The translations under genes were made by a program, and so were the position numbers. Below are positions 4,800-5,506 of a stretch of DNA of 5,506 bases, one piece after another (positions within the stretch are counted from its first letter, which is position 1; every line of letters begins with the position of its first letter). The notes below the pieces were generated by a model. That model did not search any database and had not been told where the DNA came from. It saw only the letters and a list, made by a program, of their open reading frames with translations. The stretch comes from Betaproteobacteria bacterium RBG_16_58_11 (lineage in GTDB: Bacteria; Pseudomonadota; Gammaproteobacteria; Burkholderiales; Thiobacteraceae): positions 4,663-10,168 of the forward strand of contig MEQN01000021.1 of the NCBI GenBank assembly GCA_001770235.1, written 5' to 3'.

Positions 4800-5057
4800 T
4801 CAACCTCCGGTCACTGGTGGAAATATCGCCACCTCATCGCCATCTTGCACCGGCGTGGTGATATCTGCCATGTCTTGATTCACCGCCACGCGATACGACT
4901 GGGTCGGCGCCAGCGCTGTGTGCCATTCCTCGCCGCGTGCACGCAGATGGTCGAGCAGCCCTGCCACGCTGGCCGCATGGGCTGGCAACTCAATTTTCTC
5001 TTGCGCTAGCCCCAGCGTCTCGCGCAGTCGCGCAAAATATAAAATGGTCACGCTCAT
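4800..5057 (-). CDS. moaD: Molybdopterin synthase sulfur carrier subunit MoaD
   Basis: An 85-residue ubiquitin-like protein that carries the sulfur for molybdopterin synthesis as a C-terminal thiocarboxylate. It starts MSVTILYFARLRETLG, has the family stretch VNQDMADITTPVQDGDEVAIFPPVTGG (59-85) and ends exactly in Gly-Gly, which is needed for adenylation by MoeB and for insertion into the MoaE active site. ATG 5055-5057 overlaps the moeA TGA (ATGA), which fixes both the start and operon coupling; a longer frame upstream to 5147 merely overlaps moeA. The moaE gene follows after one nucleotide. No MoeB or sulfurtransferase gene is in the window. Confidence 0.96.
   Translation of the reverse strand: MSVTILYFARLRETLGLAQEKIELPAHAASVAGLLDHLRARGEEWHTALAPTQSYRVAVNQDMADITTPVQDGDEVAIFPPVTGG
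4803..4808 (-). promoter_or_regulatory. Ribosome binding site of moaE encoded by the Gly-Gly codons of moaD
   Basis: The minus strand reads GGAGGT, which is both the codons GGA GGT for the essential C-terminal Gly-Gly of MoaD and a near-perfect Shine-Dalgarno sequence. GGAGG ends 5 nt before the moaE ATG (4796-4798). The moaD stop TGA lies between them. Confidence 0.85.
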
Positions 5058-5506
5058 GCCAGCAGCTCGGAAAAAGGCATAAAAAATACCCGGTCGCCGC
5101 GTGCGATAGTGGTGCCCGCCGGCACGTCGATCAAACCCTCGCCCCACACGGTGGAAGTCAGCACCCCCGAGCCTTGATGCGGATAAATTTCGACGCGGGT
5201 GGTAGCCACGTCGCCCGCTAGCCGTCGCGCCCGCAGATATTCGCGCCGCCGATCAGGCCGGGGCCAATCGAATGCCGCCTCGACCCAGAAGCCGCGCGGC
5301 GCGATATCCATCACGCCCTGCGCGCGCAGCAAGAATGGCCGCGCGAAAATGCAGAAAGTGACGAAGACCGAGACCGGATTGCCGGGCAGGCCGATGAACG
5401 AGGCATTCTCGATGCGGCCAAAAGCCAGCGGCTTGCCCGGCTTCATGCTGATTCGCCACATCGCAATTTCACCCAAGCGCTCGACCGCGGCTTTGATGTA
5501 ATCTTC
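5054..5506 (-). CDS. moeA: Molybdopterin molybdenumtransferase MoeA (N-terminal part missing)
   Basis: The last 150 codons of moeA; the gene enters from the right edge in frame, and about 260 residues are missing compared with E. coli MoeA (411). MoeA inserts molybdate into adenylated molybdopterin to give active molybdenum cofactor. Residues of this fragment show the end of the central molybdopterin-binding domain: MWRISMKPGKPLAFGR (16-31) and IGLPGNPVSVFVTF (38-51). The C-terminal beta-barrel domain IV follows, with RREYLRARR (87-95), HQGSGVLTS (110-118) and GLIDVPAG (124-131). It ends in TGA overlapping the moaD ATG by 4 bp, so it is translationally coupled to moaD. Because the fragment lacks the 5' end, the operon promoter is not in the window. 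Confidence 0.95.
   Translation of the reverse strand, partial: EDYIKAAVERLGEIAMWRISMKPGKPLAFGRIENASFIGLPGNPVSVFVTFCIFARPFLLRAQGVMDIAPRGFWVEAAFDWPRPDRRREYLRARRLAGDVATTRVEIYPHQGSGVLTSTVWGEGLIDVPAGTTIARGDRVFFMPFSELLA

Overview
The window most resembles a chromosomal segment of a betaproteobacterium, possibly in the Nitrosomonadales/Gallionellaceae area. The reasons are moderate-to-high GC, proteobacterial-type housekeeping genes, and a DUF3330 plus DUF302 gene repertoire. The genus cannot be fixed from the sequence alone. There is no sign of phage, plasmid, CRISPR or insertion-sequence transposase, and no RNA gene was recognised.

Layout, left to right. (1) 1-971 holds three minus-strand genes: the N-terminus of a membrane sensor with a PilJ/NarX-like ligand segment (cut by the window edge), a stand-alone CheY-like response regulator, and a 66-residue DUF3330 protein with four paired cysteines. 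(2) 1047-2552, plus strand, is the bifunctional NAD(P)HX epimerase/dehydratase (Nnr). It is divergent from the DUF3330 gene across a 75-bp gap carrying an imperfect palindrome. (3) 2565-2693 is a large imperfect palindrome built of 10-bp units, filling the gap between convergent genes. (4) 2708-3784, minus strand, is a two-gene unit: a secreted DUF302 protein followed by an unrecognised membrane-anchored protein with an acidic tail. (5) 3891-5506, minus strand, is a molybdenum-cofactor operon in the order moeA (partial), moaD, moaE, then a one-domain ModE-like regulator. The first three are tightly coupled (4-bp overlap, then a 1-nt gap). moaE and the regulator are separated by a second palindrome of 10-bp units at 4240-4341.

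Functionally, MoaD and MoaE together form molybdopterin synthase, MoeA inserts molybdate into the product, and the ModE-like protein probably adjusts expression of molybdenum genes. Nnr repairs damaged NAD(P)H. The sensor and receiver at the left edge are a signalling pair of unknown input.

The most unusual feature is the pair of palindromic elements. They differ in sequence but share one design: three 10-bp units per arm (CGCGAATTAA type and CACGGATGAA type), AAAA after the third unit, and an unrelated loop. The second abuts the ModE-like start codon and creates a false N-terminal extension if the longest reading frame is used.
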